A stretch of 64,000 nucleotides of DNA from Nissolia schottii. Taxonomy: Eukaryota > Streptophyta > Magnoliopsida > Fabales > Fabaceae. The notes under the pieces are model-generated. The model searched no databases and had not been told where the DNA came from. It saw only the letters and a list, made by a program, of their open reading frames with translations. Positions 1 through 12,533 of this stretch are shown piece after piece (within the stretch, counting starts at the first letter, position 1; each line of letters begins with the position of its first letter). The stretch is from NCBI GenBank assembly GCA_003254905.1, contig QANU01100624.1, forward strand, positions 376,180 to 440,179, read 5' to 3'. A program made the position numbers and the translations under genes.

Positions 1-237
1 TTAAATTGAATTAATTTATAAAATTAATTAAAGAAAACATAATTTAACGTAAAAAATTATAAAAAAAAGATTTGAATTGATTTAAATTAATTATTTTGTT
101 TATAATAAATTATACAATATACAACATACATAAAATATCATTTGATTTGATTTGAATTGAGTTTAAACTTAAAATCTGAAGAAATTTTTTTTATCAAATT
201 TGATAAGATTTTAAGTAAAAGAGACAAAGTCTGTAAG

Positions 238-240
<3 letters not shown>

Positions 241-273
<33 letters not shown>
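241..273. repeat. (TA)n microsatellite
   Basis: An uninterrupted TA dinucleotide run of about 33 bases in AT-rich intergenic DNA. Confidence 0.95.
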
Positions 274-275
<2 letters not shown>

Positions 276-540
276 TTTTCCATCTTTAAAATAACCAAAC
301 AAAAAGTTTTGCTATTCTAAACATTCTTTATTTAAATTCTGGTAGATATCAATTCACAACAAAAGAAAACATGATAATATAATTTTCGTTCCTCTTCAAT
401 CTCACTGTCCAACATATAATTAAAAACAAAAATTCACAAAAAATTTAAATCTTGCTTCACACTAAATCTGAGCATGCACCTTTATTTATAAATCTGATTT
501 TAGACATAGTACACAAAAGTCAATTTAAACAAACTTCAAC

Positions 541-775
541 AAAAGTTGATTTAAATCGACTTCTGATTTTAGAAAAATAGAAGTTGATTTAAATCAACTT
601 CCAATTAAAAAAAAGTAAAATAAAAATAAAATTCGATTAACAAGAGAGTCAATTTAAATCGACTTCCTTTATAATGAAAACAATTTATTTTTGGTAACAA
701 CTTTGTAATTAGTTCATTTGAGGAATATGCTATTTTGTATGTTTTATTTTGAGAATTTTTCCTAGAGTGTGAGCG
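541..775. repeat. Dispersed repeat with palindromic motif
   Basis: The motif GTTGATTTAAATCGACTTC and its variants occur around 545-565, 580-602 and 646-667 in alternating sense. Each is close to a self-complementary palindrome. The following sequence (GTTCATTTGAGG, then a T-rich tract ending in TTTTTCCTA) reappears in diverged form at about 22320-22475, so this is an interspersed repeat and not a local oddity. The family was not identified; subterminal repeats of a DNA transposon are one possibility. Confidence 0.5.
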
Positions 776-1128
776 GAGAGTAGGAAAGAGTGACAATTAT
801 TTTTTCTTATTTAATATGGCAACGATCCAATTTAATTTAGTTTTATATTTAAAAAAGTTTATGCATATGAGTAAAAAAAATATTTGTACATGTGTGTGCA
901 AAAATTTGTCTGTTTAATGTTGCTATGTATACCATACATATGTCATATGGAGGCTACAGGATGATAGTAAAAACAGTTTACCCCTAGCATTATTGTAAAT
1001 TTTAATTATATTTTTGCGTTGTGATAAGTTTTATTTTTCTTGGTCGTGGATTTTAATTTGAAATGGTTGAAAATTGAAAAAATAAAAAACATCTTTTGGG
1101 TTATGGGATTGGGATACGGCGGAAGAAT

Positions 1129-1278
1129 GGGCTGGCCCAATATGAAACGGGCTGGCCCACAGGAAAAGCAAAACAAAAATAATACGTACGCTGTGCCCAT
1201 CGCAGACTCACCCTCGCAGTCATTTTTCTCCAACTGCACCGTCCTTTGTCTTCTCCTATTGTTGGAACCCTAAACCCC
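1129..1278 (+). promoter_or_regulatory. NAA10 promoter: paired site II-type boxes and a telo-box
   Basis: GGGCTGGCCCA occurs twice (1129-1139 and 1149-1159), giving two GGCCCA/TGGGCC site II-type cores 20 bp apart. AACCCTAAACCCC (a telo-box) follows at about 1266-1278, some 80 bp before the ATG. Site II boxes, which bind TCP factors, combined with telo-boxes are known from promoters of plant translation, ribosome and cell-proliferation genes. That suits a ribosome-associated acetyltransferase. The assignment rests on motif matches and position only. Confidence 0.6.
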
Positions 1279-1324
1279 CAAAAAAAATCTTCAATCCGAA
1301 AATTCGCTGTGTGGTGGTGGTTGC

Positions 1325-1349
1325 AGAGAGAGAGAGAGAGAGAGAGAGT
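1325..1349. repeat. (GA)n in the NAA10 leader
   Basis: A GA run lies a few bases upstream of the start codon at 1357. GA/CT tracts in leaders are common in plant core promoters. Confidence 0.9.
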
Positions 1350-1356
1350 GAGAATA

Positions 1357-2934
1357 ATGGTGTGCATAAGGAAGGCTACGGTGGATGACCTGCTGGCGAT
1401 GCAGGCGTGCAACCTGTTCTGCCTGCCCGAGAACTACCAGATGAAGTACTACCTCTACCACATCCTGTCGTGGCCGCAGCTACTCTACGTCGCCGAGGAC
1501 TACAACGGCCGCATCGTCGGCTACGTCCTCGCCAAGATGGAGGAGGAGACCACCGAGTGCCACGGCCACATCACCTCCCTCGCCGTCCTCCGCACCCACC
1601 GCAAGCTCGGCATCGCCACCAAGCTCATGACCGCCGCCCAGAACGCCATGGAACAGGTTACTTGCTGTATCTGCTGCCAAGTTGTTATGTTTCAGTTACG
1701 AGTTAGTATGATAGAGGAATTTTAGCATATGATTAGTGATTTTGCTATTGAACGCCGCCTTTTGGCTCTAGTTTCTGTTTGCAAGTTGTTGAAGTTGAGT
1801 TACAGGTTTGCTTGGAGTTAGTTTCTGCAATTACGAGTTTTTGGTAGTTCTGAAATTGTTAGAAAAATATGTTGTATGGATTGTCTGCAATCGCTCCCAA
1901 CCTTGTTAGTTGTTAGTTACAGTTTCTGACTGAAACCATACGAATTGAGAGAAACAATGACGTCGGAGATAATTCCAAAGTTCAAACCATGAAAAATGCA
2001 ATTGTTGGGAGTGATTTTTGTTTCATAACAATGTCTTTGTTAAAGTTATCAGAATCTTATGATTCACAATTCGATGCGATTCAGCATGTTAATGATGCAC
2101 TGAATCGCAGATGACTACGGATCTTATGATACATGTACCAATTTAATGTGATGGTGAGATGATTCATCGATTCATTGCTTTTTTGATTTTTTTTTTTCAC
2201 CCACTCTCATTGGAGAAATTAAATAGTCAAAGTAGCTTTACTTGTTAAATGTAATGAACTAAAGAGGTGTTACTAAATACACCATTTTAACTATTTTAAC
2301 TAAAGAGCATGCACTCACTCATACATGCTCTGTCAAAGGCACAAGATAAGTTTTCCATTTGAAGGGGTGTTTAGTATCTTTTTTTTTTTTTCACTCTTTG
2401 TCACTCCATCTCTTCTTAGTCTTTCTCTATTCTTATTCACAGTTTCAGTTAGCAAGTTGTTACGTTCAGTTTCAAGTTTGTTAGATTTTATTTTATGTAA
2501 TCACTAGTTGTTAGTTACTATCAAATTGTATTTAAGTGTGTGCTCTATAAAAGGGATTAGTATCTGATTAATGATTTCATGATAAAATTACCTCTCTGAA
2601 TTCTGGTTACTGAATATGGCAGGTGTTTGGTGCTGAGTATGTCTCGCTACATGTCAGGAAGAGCAATCGTGCTGCATTCAATTTGTACACAGGGACCTTG
2701 GGTTACAAGATTCATGATGTGGAGGCAAAGTATTATGCAGATGGGGAGGATGCATATGACATGAGGAAGCAGCTGAAGGGAAAGCAGATGCATCAGCATC
2801 ATCATCACGGTGCAGGTCATCATCATCACCATCACCACCATCATCACCACCATCATGAGCATGGTGGTGGGTGTTGCTCTGGTGAAACAAAGGCCGAGAA
2901 GACAGAGATGAAGGGGAATGCGAAGGCCACCTAA
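1357..2934 (+). CDS. NAA10: N-alpha-acetyltransferase NAA10 (NatA catalytic subunit)
   Basis: Two exons, 1357-1656 and 2623-2934, encode 203 residues; the single intron is GT-AG and in phase 0. The product is the GNAT-fold catalytic subunit of NatA, which with NAA15 acetylates protein N-termini at the ribosome exit after methionine removal. The acetyl-CoA pocket motif R/Q-x-x-G-x-A is visible as RKLGIA near residue 82, and the GNAT core ([12 protein letters not shown] to [18 protein letters not shown]) is complete. Length is close to the roughly 190 residues of the family. The tail carries a run of 13 histidines followed by Gly and Cys residues; shorter His-rich tails are known in plant homologues. 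Exon 1 is strikingly GC- and CpG-rich, unlike exon 2 and the surroundings. The start follows the GA leader and matches the family N-terminus. Confidence 0.95.
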
Positions 2935-3750
2935 TTGTGAGAGTAGTTTTCTCCTATTTTGATTCTTTGGATTTTTTGTTATGGTAAAAGTTGGTATCTT
3001 ATTGGCTAGTTTTAAATTGCTGAAATGGGCGTGGTTACCTGTTGTGTACTTGCTGCAGATTTATGGGGTTATGTTGTTGATTTTATCTCTTGATATGAAC
3101 TTTTACTACTTTTACTTCATGATGCTTGAATGGACATGATTGCATGTCAGCTTCTTTGCAGATTTATCATGGGGAATTATTATGACTTGTTTTTGATAAC
3201 TCTAATCAAATTTTTGTTCACTACTTCATTGAGGATCATTTCTTGTTCCACATTTAGTTTTATTTCCTTAATTTCTTATGCATTTCATATCTTTTGTGTT
3301 ATTATGATATTGATTGGTAATCACTAATCAGCTCTATCTGGCTAATTTTTTGAATGGTTATTTGACCCATTGTATGTCCAAACTCATTACCTATCATAAC
3401 AGTTGGATGCTTGCTTTTTGCCCCAGTGTGACATGTTTGCTTTATCATGTTGGAACTTTTTCTTATATTTCATCTGCTGTATCTATGAAGGAAATTTTGC
3501 TGAGGTGAATATCCCGGAATTATTTGATGGTTGAGCACTCTACTCTATGTATGCTCCAATGAGGCTGCTGTTTAATGTGAACTAACTTTATTTGATGTAA
3601 GAGTTATAACCTTTATTTTTCCTTCATTTGCTGCTGCAACTAGATGAGTTACAGTTCAATAGAACGCAGGAGTGCTTGTACCAAAAAACTATAACAGAAT
3701 GCAAAAGTTGTACTAGAGTTTTATATCTATTGAATGGAGATTGTGACAGA
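2935..3750. other. NAA10 3' flank, no further gene
   Basis: T-rich sequence follows the stop codon and presumably includes the 3' UTR. No coding exon, RNA gene or clear repeat was recognised before the LINE remnant. Confidence 0.5.
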
Positions 3751-3751
3751 G

Positions 3752-4580
3752 ACCTACATTATAGAAAATTAGTTTGGCTTTATGCCTTGGAGGTCTAATA
3801 TGGAAGCGATCTACCTATTACGGAGATTGATGGAGAGATATCGGAAGGACCAAAAAGATTTACATATGGTTTTCATTGATTTGGAGAAAGCATACAATAG
3901 GGTGCCAAGAGAGATTTCATGGAAGGTTCTGTAGAAGAAATGAGTTCAGATTGCTAATAAAAAACGACGGCAGGTGAAACGAGAGAAGAGTTCTCCATCA
4001 CCATTAGTCTACATCAAGAGTAGACTCTGAGTCTATATTTTCATCTTTATCTTGGATGCTCTTACTGAACACATTCAAGGCCTAGTGTTTTAATGCATGC
4101 TTTTTGTGGATGACATTGTTTTGGTGGGAGAGTTGAGAAAATAATTAAATGGAACGTTAGAACTATGGAAACAAACGTTGAAAACACGATCTTCGTATAA
4201 CATAAGATTGAATATATGGAATGTAGGGTTAGTAAGAGACATACAAAGCCAAATGTAGAGGTGCAAATTGGAGATGATTTTATACCACACGTTGCAAGGT
4301 TCAAGTACCTTGGTTTCATTATCCAAAATGATGGAGAGATCATAGGATCCAAGTTGGGTGGATGAAATGGAGGAGTGCATAGAGAGTTTTGTGTGATAGA
4401 AAAGTGTCGCTCAAGCTTAAGGAAGAGAAGATTGAGTGTTGGGTAGTAAAAACCTAACAGGAGAATAAACTTTGTTGTAGAAATGAGAATGCTATAATAG
4501 ATGCGTGGACACACTAGACAATATAAGATTATGAGCGATTGCATTAGGAGGAAGGTTAGGCAGCACAAAGATGGTAGAAG
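3752..4580 (+). mobile_element. LINE fragment with reverse-transcriptase remains (RTE-like)
   Basis: Forward-strand frames contain pieces of a non-LTR reverse transcriptase: LHMVFIDLEKAYNRVPRE (3869-3920, palm motif A region), FVDDIVLVGE (about 4099-4130, catalytic FVDD box) and ARFKYLGFIIQNDGEI (about 4285-4345), then diverged sequence related to the WMKW...YGTECWAVK end of plant RTE-type LINEs. It is 5'-truncated, carries several stops and frame changes, and cannot be active. No target-site duplication or clear tail was found. Diverged relatives on the minus strand lie at 28990-29560 and 30650-30790. Confidence 0.8.
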
Positions 4581-5787
4581 TTTAGGGCAGCACTTATTTC
4601 AAAATTGATTTCTTTCCACCAAAATTATGGTTCAACTTCAAACAAATCTTGTTATGAAAAACTTAGCTATTGATCAGTGAATTCACAGCATGAGACCCAT
4701 TTGTTTTGAACTACAAAGACAGAACCTTTGTTTGTACTACCAACCTCATTTTGGTCACTGATTACTTGACCCAATCGATTATATTGTCATGGATATACAA
4801 ATCTCAAGAGAGTTGAGACATGCGTTTATTAGCCTGGAGGGAGGGGGCTTGCGCAACGGAGATGAGAAAAGGGTCTTTGCCTGGAGAGGAAGGAGGAAGT
4901 GTTAGGATTTTTTAGTCATTCCGTAGTATTTTTTGTCATCTCATTTTTTAACCTAACTTTAGGGGATGTGAGTGTAGAGTTCATTAAACTTAAAGGACTT
5001 CTAGAAACAATTTTATAAAGAGAAGGGTGGTGAGTGTAACTATGCTAAATTTTAGGAAAAATCAGTGTAATTTATCCAAAATTTAATGTATTGATTTTTA
5101 TTTTTTATATATAAGTAATAACTAAACAGTTTTACGCTTTATTTTCTCGCAAGTATTGCCAACAAATACACGATTCCTTCGTGGAGGACATAATACACAA
5201 TATTTTCAGCAACATGTGCCTAAGAATCACACTGAAATTGCGAAGAAGAAAAAGAAGAAAGAGAGGAACGTGATGTCATTTGTGTTTTGACTCTGAAAAT
5301 TAGGCATAATTAACGCATAAAGTAATTTATTGAACATCAATAATGTGCAGGACATGGTGGGTACAGCTGATAGTTCTACTCTCATCATGTTCACATGTTT
5401 TGCCTAAATAGATCTGGAATACTTTAGGTATATGCTGATATGCATGCATGCTACAAAATAAATGAAACAAAGTCGAGTCTAGACATCTCATCTAAATGAT
5501 GATGAAATGTGATTAGTTAATAACGAGGAAAACGTGGCACTGAACTGAAGTCCAATTATGTATGTTGAAATTATTTTATTTAATCTAATGTAACAATAAT
5601 AAAATATAATCCATGTGACTTATTTTTTAAGTGAAATAACTATATAATTATTGCTTCATCTCATTTCAATAGTCCATAAAATTAGCACTTAATTAATTAT
5701 GAGAGAATGAACGCCACGGGCCTCTCATAAAAGTTGTTCTTTTTGGAAATTTAAATTAAACTTGGATTTGCGTCTAAAGTGATTTAA
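4581..5787. other. Intergenic, nothing recognised
   Basis: AT-rich sequence with a slightly GC-richer stretch around 4820-4900. No gene, RNA or repeat boundary could be supported. Confidence 0.4.
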
Positions 5788-6255
5788 GGCTTGGTTTGAT
5801 ACTGTTATGACTCTTTAATAGCTGTTGAGTTTTTTGAGTTCTCTAAAAATTGTTTTTGAAAAGTTATAATAACAATGTTACTTGGTAAAATAGTACAAAA
5901 ATTGCTCTCAATAAGCAAAATCCATAATGATGTTTGATAAATATATCGTTAAATTGCTCTTAAAATATAAAATGATTATAATAGACATAAATAGTAAAAA
6001 ATTATTTCTAGTTTAATGTTTCATTAATTATTAAATGATAGAATTAAAATTTTATTAAAGATCAAGATTATTTGAATCTTTTTAAATTTTGGAAAGTGAG
6101 TATGAAAAACCTCTTTTGCGAGCTTCTAAAAACACTTTTGATTCTCAAAAGTTAGGAGCAAAAGTTCTCCAAATTTTCTATTTACTAAACACAAAAAAAT
6201 GGCTTATGCTTTTTGAGAGGAGACAGACATTCTCAAAAAGCTTTACCAAACCAAT
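5788..6255. mobile_element. Possible foldback or MITE-like element
   Basis: The left edge reads GGCTTGGTTTGATAC (5788) and the right edge CTTTACCAAACCAATTATAA (6241-6260). Inverted, these give similar termini (TTGGTTTGATA versus TTGGTTTGGTAAA). The right part is rich in TTCTCAAAAG-type repeats. This layout is common in plant non-autonomous DNA transposons. Target-site duplications were not resolved, so the limits are approximate. Confidence 0.35.
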
Positions 6256-6299
6256 TATAAATTATCTATCATTTATGGGTCTGTTTAACCATATATGTT

Positions 6300-6815
6300 A
6301 GGGATGTTCATGGATCGGGGTGGCCTTTACCCAAACTTGGCCCTACATTTAGATCGGGCCAATTTTGAGGACTCAGACCCAACAGACCCAATCATCTTTG
6401 GGCCAAGTTAAAACTCGGGTTGGATCGGGTCAAAAATGGGCCAAAACGGGTCAAAGTTATCTCAAACTTCAAAATAAAAAATAGCATCCATTAAAAAGTA
6501 AAGTGGAAAAAATTGCAAACTAAAAACTATATTTCCTAACTAAACACTCATTAATTTCAAACATTACAACAAAATGACATAAACTTTATAATTTTAGCAT
6601 TCCCATCCAAACTTCCATAATTTTAGTGGAACATAAACAATAAAAAAAACGTAAGTGCACTACATAGATTTCTACACACCGAAGTAGACATAGTGCACTA
6701 AAATATTGGATGGGAAGGAAAGAAAATAAGATTTGTATAGTATAATAGTGTATGCGAGCTGGGCCGAGTGACCCGAGACTAAACCCAAACCCGATATGAA
6801 TTAAAATCGGNTTTA
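6300..6815. mobile_element. hAT-like terminal remnant
   Basis: The sequence begins TAGGGATGTTCATGGATCGG and continues with repeated GGGTC, GGGCC and CGGGTT motifs. This resembles the TAGGG(G)TG termini and GC-rich subterminal repeats of hAT-type elements seen at 16005 and 41640. The far end has GGGCCGAGTGACCC but no matching inverted terminus, so it looks truncated. One ambiguous base lies at 6811. Confidence 0.4.
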
Positions 6816-7355
6816 TTTCTTAACACATAAGAAGCGTCTTCTTTTCTTAATTTTATAACATGATTAATATTTTGAAATATTATTTAATTTGTGCAAAATA
6901 TATCATACACGTTTAAATTTTTATATTTATTTCCATGGGATTAAATTCAGGCCGCATCAGGTAAATAAGGGGAAGAAGAAAGTGTCCGAAAAGCATATTG
7001 GTCTTCAGTGGGACCTGCCATTTGAAGCGTGCAATGCAGATATTTATCGATGTGGGATGGCAGTTTCGTCGAATACCTGGGGCTGTGCTTTGTATCGGAG
7101 TAAGACAAGTTGGTGGCTGGCTCTATTATCTTACTTCCATGTGCTCGTTCATGTTTTGAGCTCATGAATTGAACTAACTGAAGGATTTAATTAAATAAAT
7201 AATTTTAAAATATCAAATTGTATACATACACAATGGCGGAACTTGGTTAATTAGGACAATTTTTTACCTTTTATATATGAGTGTGATTTCACTCACACCT
7301 AATGTAAATCTTTTGACTTATAAGTTACACAGTTCAAATTAATAAAATGTTGTGG

Positions 7356-7356
<1 letters not shown>

Positions 7357-7403
<47 letters not shown>
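7357..7403. repeat. (TA)n microsatellite
   Basis: A TA dinucleotide run of about 47 bases. Confidence 0.95.
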
Positions 7404-7408
<5 letters not shown>

Positions 7409-9634
7409 GCTTGGGAGCTGTCTCATATGCAAAGTTGGTGTTCCCAAATAGTAGTGATTAATAATTATTGACGATGGGGTCTATTAATTAATTTGGTGGT
7501 TGCTGACAAGAGGATAAGTATGTATGTGAAATCTACAAAATTAATAAAGTTGTTTACTACAAAATGAATAAAAATTGATGTGCATCTTGTTTGATTGGGG
7601 AGACAATATCTTATGACAAGTTTGAAGACTCATGGAAAGGCCACAAGACAAATCTTGTAAGCCCACACAGAGTAGTAGTGTGGCCAATTACACAGCTGGA
7701 TGGTGGGGGATCATACATGTAGTGATTGCATCACACAATTTCTTTCCTTTTTCTTTTGAAAATAAATAAATAATGTGTATTCGCATATTTTTTTACATAT
7801 GCCATTTATATTTTAGATTTAATTTTAACAGTATCCGGGGATAAAATATTTTTTATTATCATTCAATTACATGTTACTAGGTTATTATATACTAGAGACG
7901 ATTATTAGTGAATTTCAGTTCAATTAATATTGATAATGTGTCTCCTCTTTTTAAAGGTTTTAAATTTAAGTTTTTCCATTATAATAAAAAAGAAATATAA
8001 AATATGATAATACGTGTGAAATATATATATTGTGGTCAAAAACGGCTAACTTACTATTTTATAAAGTACTTGTCTAATTTACATTTGGCTTTACTGGATA
8101 GTTAGCAACTAACGTCTACCAGACAAGTTTATAATATACGATCATTTTCACAAATCTTAGGTCACCAGAAACAAACAAAGCTTTACTTGTACTGATATGA
8201 ATATCTCTTAATGCATTGAAAAATGATTTAAAAATATCTCCTTGTATAATTTTTTTTTCTCCATTTATAAATAGGAGAAGTCGGTTGAATCATTAATGTG
8301 TAAAAAGGTCACTATGGGGATCAAAATGTTTGCAGAAATGGTCAAAGATAAAATTATTAATTTTAAACAGTTAGCTATCCCCGTTGTTCCAATTAATTAA
8401 AAGTTCTTAAACTCAATGTATCAATGATGTGATTGGAAGTGATGTAGAGGTTATCACGTTCAATAATATTCAGATAGCTATTCTTAGTTTGGGAGGTTAA
8501 AGGTTAAAACATATACACTACACTATTTTTTTTTTTTAAATATCAAATGAATAATGAATGAGAACAAATAATCTGTGGATACATCTAGAGGTTTATGATT
8601 CTATTTTCGTTCAGACAAAACAGGAATTTCCTGGAAAAAAAATAAAGGAAATAAAGTTTTTATCTGTGAATAGATTTTCTTGTGAACGTGGGGTGTCCAA
8701 GTTCAATAAACATAGTGACCCTGATCCTACTACGCACAATAATAATGTTAAAATAAAAATTGTTTTTTCATGAATGATGGATGCTAATTAAAGATCCAAA
8801 ATTGTTGGTTGTGTCTTAACATATTTGAAAAGCAGAATGTGAAGATCGACTCTTGGTATATATAGCCGGAGTATTACATTTATGAAAGTAATTATTATTT
8901 TTTTCAGATTAATTAGATTGATGGTTTAAATGGGTTGACTTATCAAAATTAAAAAAAAAAAAAAAGAGAGGATAAAATCCCCTCTTAATACGTTAAGTAA
9001 AACAAATGTATAAGGTAGTAGTATTTGTTTCTACAAAATATTCAAATACTAGTTAATGTTACCTCCATAAATTTAGGTGTATTTTATAAAATTAATTTCC
9101 CTTTTTTAATCAAATTTATTCTTTCTTTTATTTAACATTATTTTTCTATAAATCTTAATTTTTTGGTTTTATTTTAATTATTCGTTCAATAAAGGTAAAA
9201 CGAGAAAAATATATATTAATGTTGTTTAGAGTTTTTAAAATTTCAAATAATCGTTAAAAAATGAAAAATTAAAAATAAATTACAATTAGTAGTAAAAATG
9301 TAAAATGAATATAACAAGGGCAAGTATGACTTTTGCATGTGAGGCTGAGATATGAAACGCCCCATTCAGAGAGAGGCGTGTAGTCAGTACATTAATTGAT
9401 ACAGCACGGAAACTTTTGAGAGGAAGTGGAGAATCGATCACGTATTCAAATTAATGATTGAACATATATTCATCAGATTCATTAATGAAATTAAACTGCC
9501 ACATCTAATCTACGTAGTAGTATAATCAACATTATCTGCCCCTCAAAAATAATAAAAAAATAAAATAGCGGTCGAAATTATCTGAACCACTTGTGTTAAT
9601 CATATTCCAAACATTCAGTTGTTAATCACAAATA

Positions 9635-9636
<2 letters not shown>

Positions 9637-9677
<41 letters not shown>
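9637..9677. repeat. Compound (TA)n(GA)n microsatellite
   Basis: A TA run passes directly into a GA run. The open frame crossing it is an artefact of the repeat. Confidence 0.95.
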
Positions 9678-10438
9678 TAAAAGTTACAAGAGGCAATTTG
9701 GTAGTAAATATTTATTTATTTTTCATCAATTTATTGAGAAAAAAATTACAGTTAAATTTAGGGAAAAACACATTTTATCCCAAACTTTTAAAAATGTAAA
9801 AATTGACTCTAATATTTTTTAAACAGTGTAAATTTTCAAATGACTAAAGTACCGTTAATTTGAAGAAGAACAAGAAGAGGAAAGAGAGATGAAAAAAAAG
9901 AGGGTAGTTTAGTTATTTACGGTTTATTTTGTGCTGTTAAGAGTTAATTTATACAATTTTTTTTAAAAAAAATTCTGAAGATAATGTGTCAATGACCATA
10001 TTTATATGGATATACAAAATGGTTTTTTTCCCTTAAATTTATAATGGTCATTAATAATTTTAATTTTTTTAAAAAAACTTTTACTACTGATTTGACAATT
10101 TCAAAATCATTTCACCATATTAAACTACCTGCTAGATTTGGAAGAAGAATATAAGTGATGCTGATTGATTTCAACACTGAAAATTGTCATGTACCTGAAA
10201 TAACTTCTCTGGTCTAACGATGGGTAATGATGCATTGCTTGAGAGTTTGAAACACTGTTCTCAGGAAAAAGCCACATGTTCCCTGTCCTCCTCCTTATGC
10301 TTGCTTGCTTTGTTCTTCCTTGGATCCAACGACCCCTCCATCACATGTCTGGGATATCTATTTTTAAATAATTAAATTGACTACACTTCTTGCATTTGGT
10401 TTAGTTTTTTTTTATTGTATTGAAGATATTACTAATAT

Positions 10439-10457
10439 AAGTAGTAGTAGTAGTAGT
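10439..10457. repeat. (AGT)n microsatellite
   Basis: About six AGT trinucleotide units in AT-rich intergenic DNA. Confidence 0.85.
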
Positions 10458-12533
10458 ATTTTAAAACCAAAGTATTATAAAGGGTATCGTTATTAATTTT
10501 TATATGTGTCACGTTATTTCATCACGGGAAAAAGTTGCACTTGAGGAGAATTGGAATATTCTAAAGTATCTTTCAACGCAATAAGATAAATAGAACAATT
10601 TGTGTACAATATTGTCTATTGTCCTAGATGTTATAACGTTTTTGTAAATGGAGCGACGGTATAAATATCTATAAGAAAGTGTTATCCACAAATGCCTTTT
10701 TTAGTTTGAGAAGTATTTCTATAGATTAGATTTGTTCAATTGGGGTTAACCCACAAATTAAGAAAGATCTTGATAATGTTACAAAACAAGTTATGTAAAT
10801 GAAATTACTTCTATCTAAACTAAAAATATAATTTCATGAATGTATAATTATTTTACTTTTCATTATTGCATGTTGTCATTAATAAATACAATTAAATTAA
10901 GAATATTATTGAAAAAAATTAATGCTATCTTGCTATACAGACATTGACATATAATTGAAAAAACCTTAAAAATTTTGGACAAATAAGATATAGTTCATTG
11001 TACTCAGTTTTTCTCTAATGTTGATTTTTTAATTTTTTTTATATAAATGACTAATATACGAAGCTTACTAAATTCAAATTAATATGATTTGAGTTAGAAT
11101 AGTATATCATGGGATAAAATTCTTTCAACAATAATGTTTTATGTTCACATTTCTTAAGACACAATCTTAAAACTTTGTTTAATGAGAAAAGTGTAAGACT
11201 ATTTTAACCTATCAAACATTATTCTTTGGTATCTTTATGAGAAATGTTTAGGAGATTTAACTTTATAATTTATAAATTAATTTACCGAATTTTATAAATG
11301 ACATTGACATTTTTCTTCTTATTTTGCCTCTAGAAATGCCAAGTATTATTCATATGGGTAAGTTGATTTACTAAGTCTTACTATTTTCTTTTTCATTATT
11401 TAATTTTTTTTTATGTTTTCGTTCCCTTTTATGAGTGTTTCTATTTCTTTTTGTGGTGTGTTTGCTCCATTTTATAGTTGTAGTTTTTTTCTCCTTTGTG
11501 ATGTTTCTTTCCCTTTTATAGTTATTTTCGTTTCTCTTTGTGAAATTTCATTTATAGAAGTCTTACATATAAAGATAATATTTAAATTTATTGTGAAAGG
11601 AAGCATAATGCATTTGTAACACTGATAGTGTTAGTCTTCAATGTAGAAAATGCTTAGACATTGATAGACAAAAAACATAACTACATGTCTTCAGTTAGTT
11701 TAAAATGAATGATATATTTGTATCTTATTAATATTAAATTTAATGTATTATTTTTTAATTTGTAAGTTTCATTGAATTGCTATATGAAAGAATTTTTTTT
11801 TCTCATTAAAGAAAAACTGCATGCTACCATGCTTACCAACAACAAAAAAAAGTACATGCCACCATCAAGGCATCATCGACTTATATCATGAATAAAATTT
11901 TCAATTCTGAAAATTTCATTGAATCAATTTAGATCAGAATCGTTATTTTCCAATTGATAAAACAGAAAATGCTAATTAAATGCTTCGAAATTATTTTCAC
12001 AAAACGTGTTTCAATTTACGAGGTAAGTTTTGATGTGTGATTATCTGCCACATCATTCACAAAAACAGTATTCAGCAAATGTTTGTTACGCAATCATTCC
12101 GGGTACAAAAGCTCGAAAGGAATTTAATAAATTAATCGAACCTATGGAATCCAAAGAAAAGGTAGGAGAGAAAGAAAAAAAAATGTTTTAATAAATAAAA
12201 AAAATCTGAATATAAATCTTAAAAGATTTCTTAATCTTCATAAATAAGGTAACCTTATAATATCCTGATAAGTATGCTAATTTCAGGCCAACATGTAAGT
12301 AAAGTAAGCCATAATTAATTAATTATGGCCACCTGCAATCACAAGCAAGAACATGGTGATCTAGTGTTACATAACAATGTACGGCTAGGATTTTGTTGGG
12401 TTCTTTCCATAGTCAAAGTCACATCTAAGCACCCAGCACTTGTTGATCTGAGTAGGAAGGAGGGACTGATATGATTCTAATATTGAGTTAGTTACTTGTT
12501 AGCATAAATAAGCCTGAGGACTCTGGTAAACAA

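Larger units (their letters stand above)
1..1080. other. AT-rich gene-free region upstream of NAA10
   Basis: No gene is supported here. Short open frames are not backed by any recognisable protein, codon bias or splice structure. The stretch holds a TA microsatellite and copies of a palindromic motif, entered separately. The GC-richer promoter of the next gene begins at about 1110. Confidence 0.6.
6816..12533. other. Long gene-free, AT-rich region
   Basis: No gene is supported over 5.7 kb. The GC-richer part at 6950-7170 gives open frames on both strands, but neither resembles a known protein. The rest is low-complexity AT-rich DNA with microsatellites listed separately. A short GC-richer patch around 10200-10350 has no recognisable product. 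Confidence 0.5.

Noticed and set aside
1407-1706. Alternative plus-strand and minus-strand frames across NAA10 exon 1
   Set aside because: They are open only because the exon is GC-rich and stop-poor. The NAA10 frame alone matches a family and splices in phase.
2647-2890. Methionine/Asp-rich minus-strand frames
   Set aside because: Antisense readings of the His codon run in NAA10 exon 2.
4062-4568. 168-codon minus-strand open frame
   Set aside because: It is antisense to the LINE reverse-transcriptase remnant, whose plus-strand frames carry recognisable motifs. The minus translation is low-complexity and hydrophobic with no known relatives.
6889-7167. 92-codon plus-strand frame in a GC-richer patch, with an antisense partner
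   Set aside because: Neither strand resembles a known protein. There is no promoter, splice or codon support.
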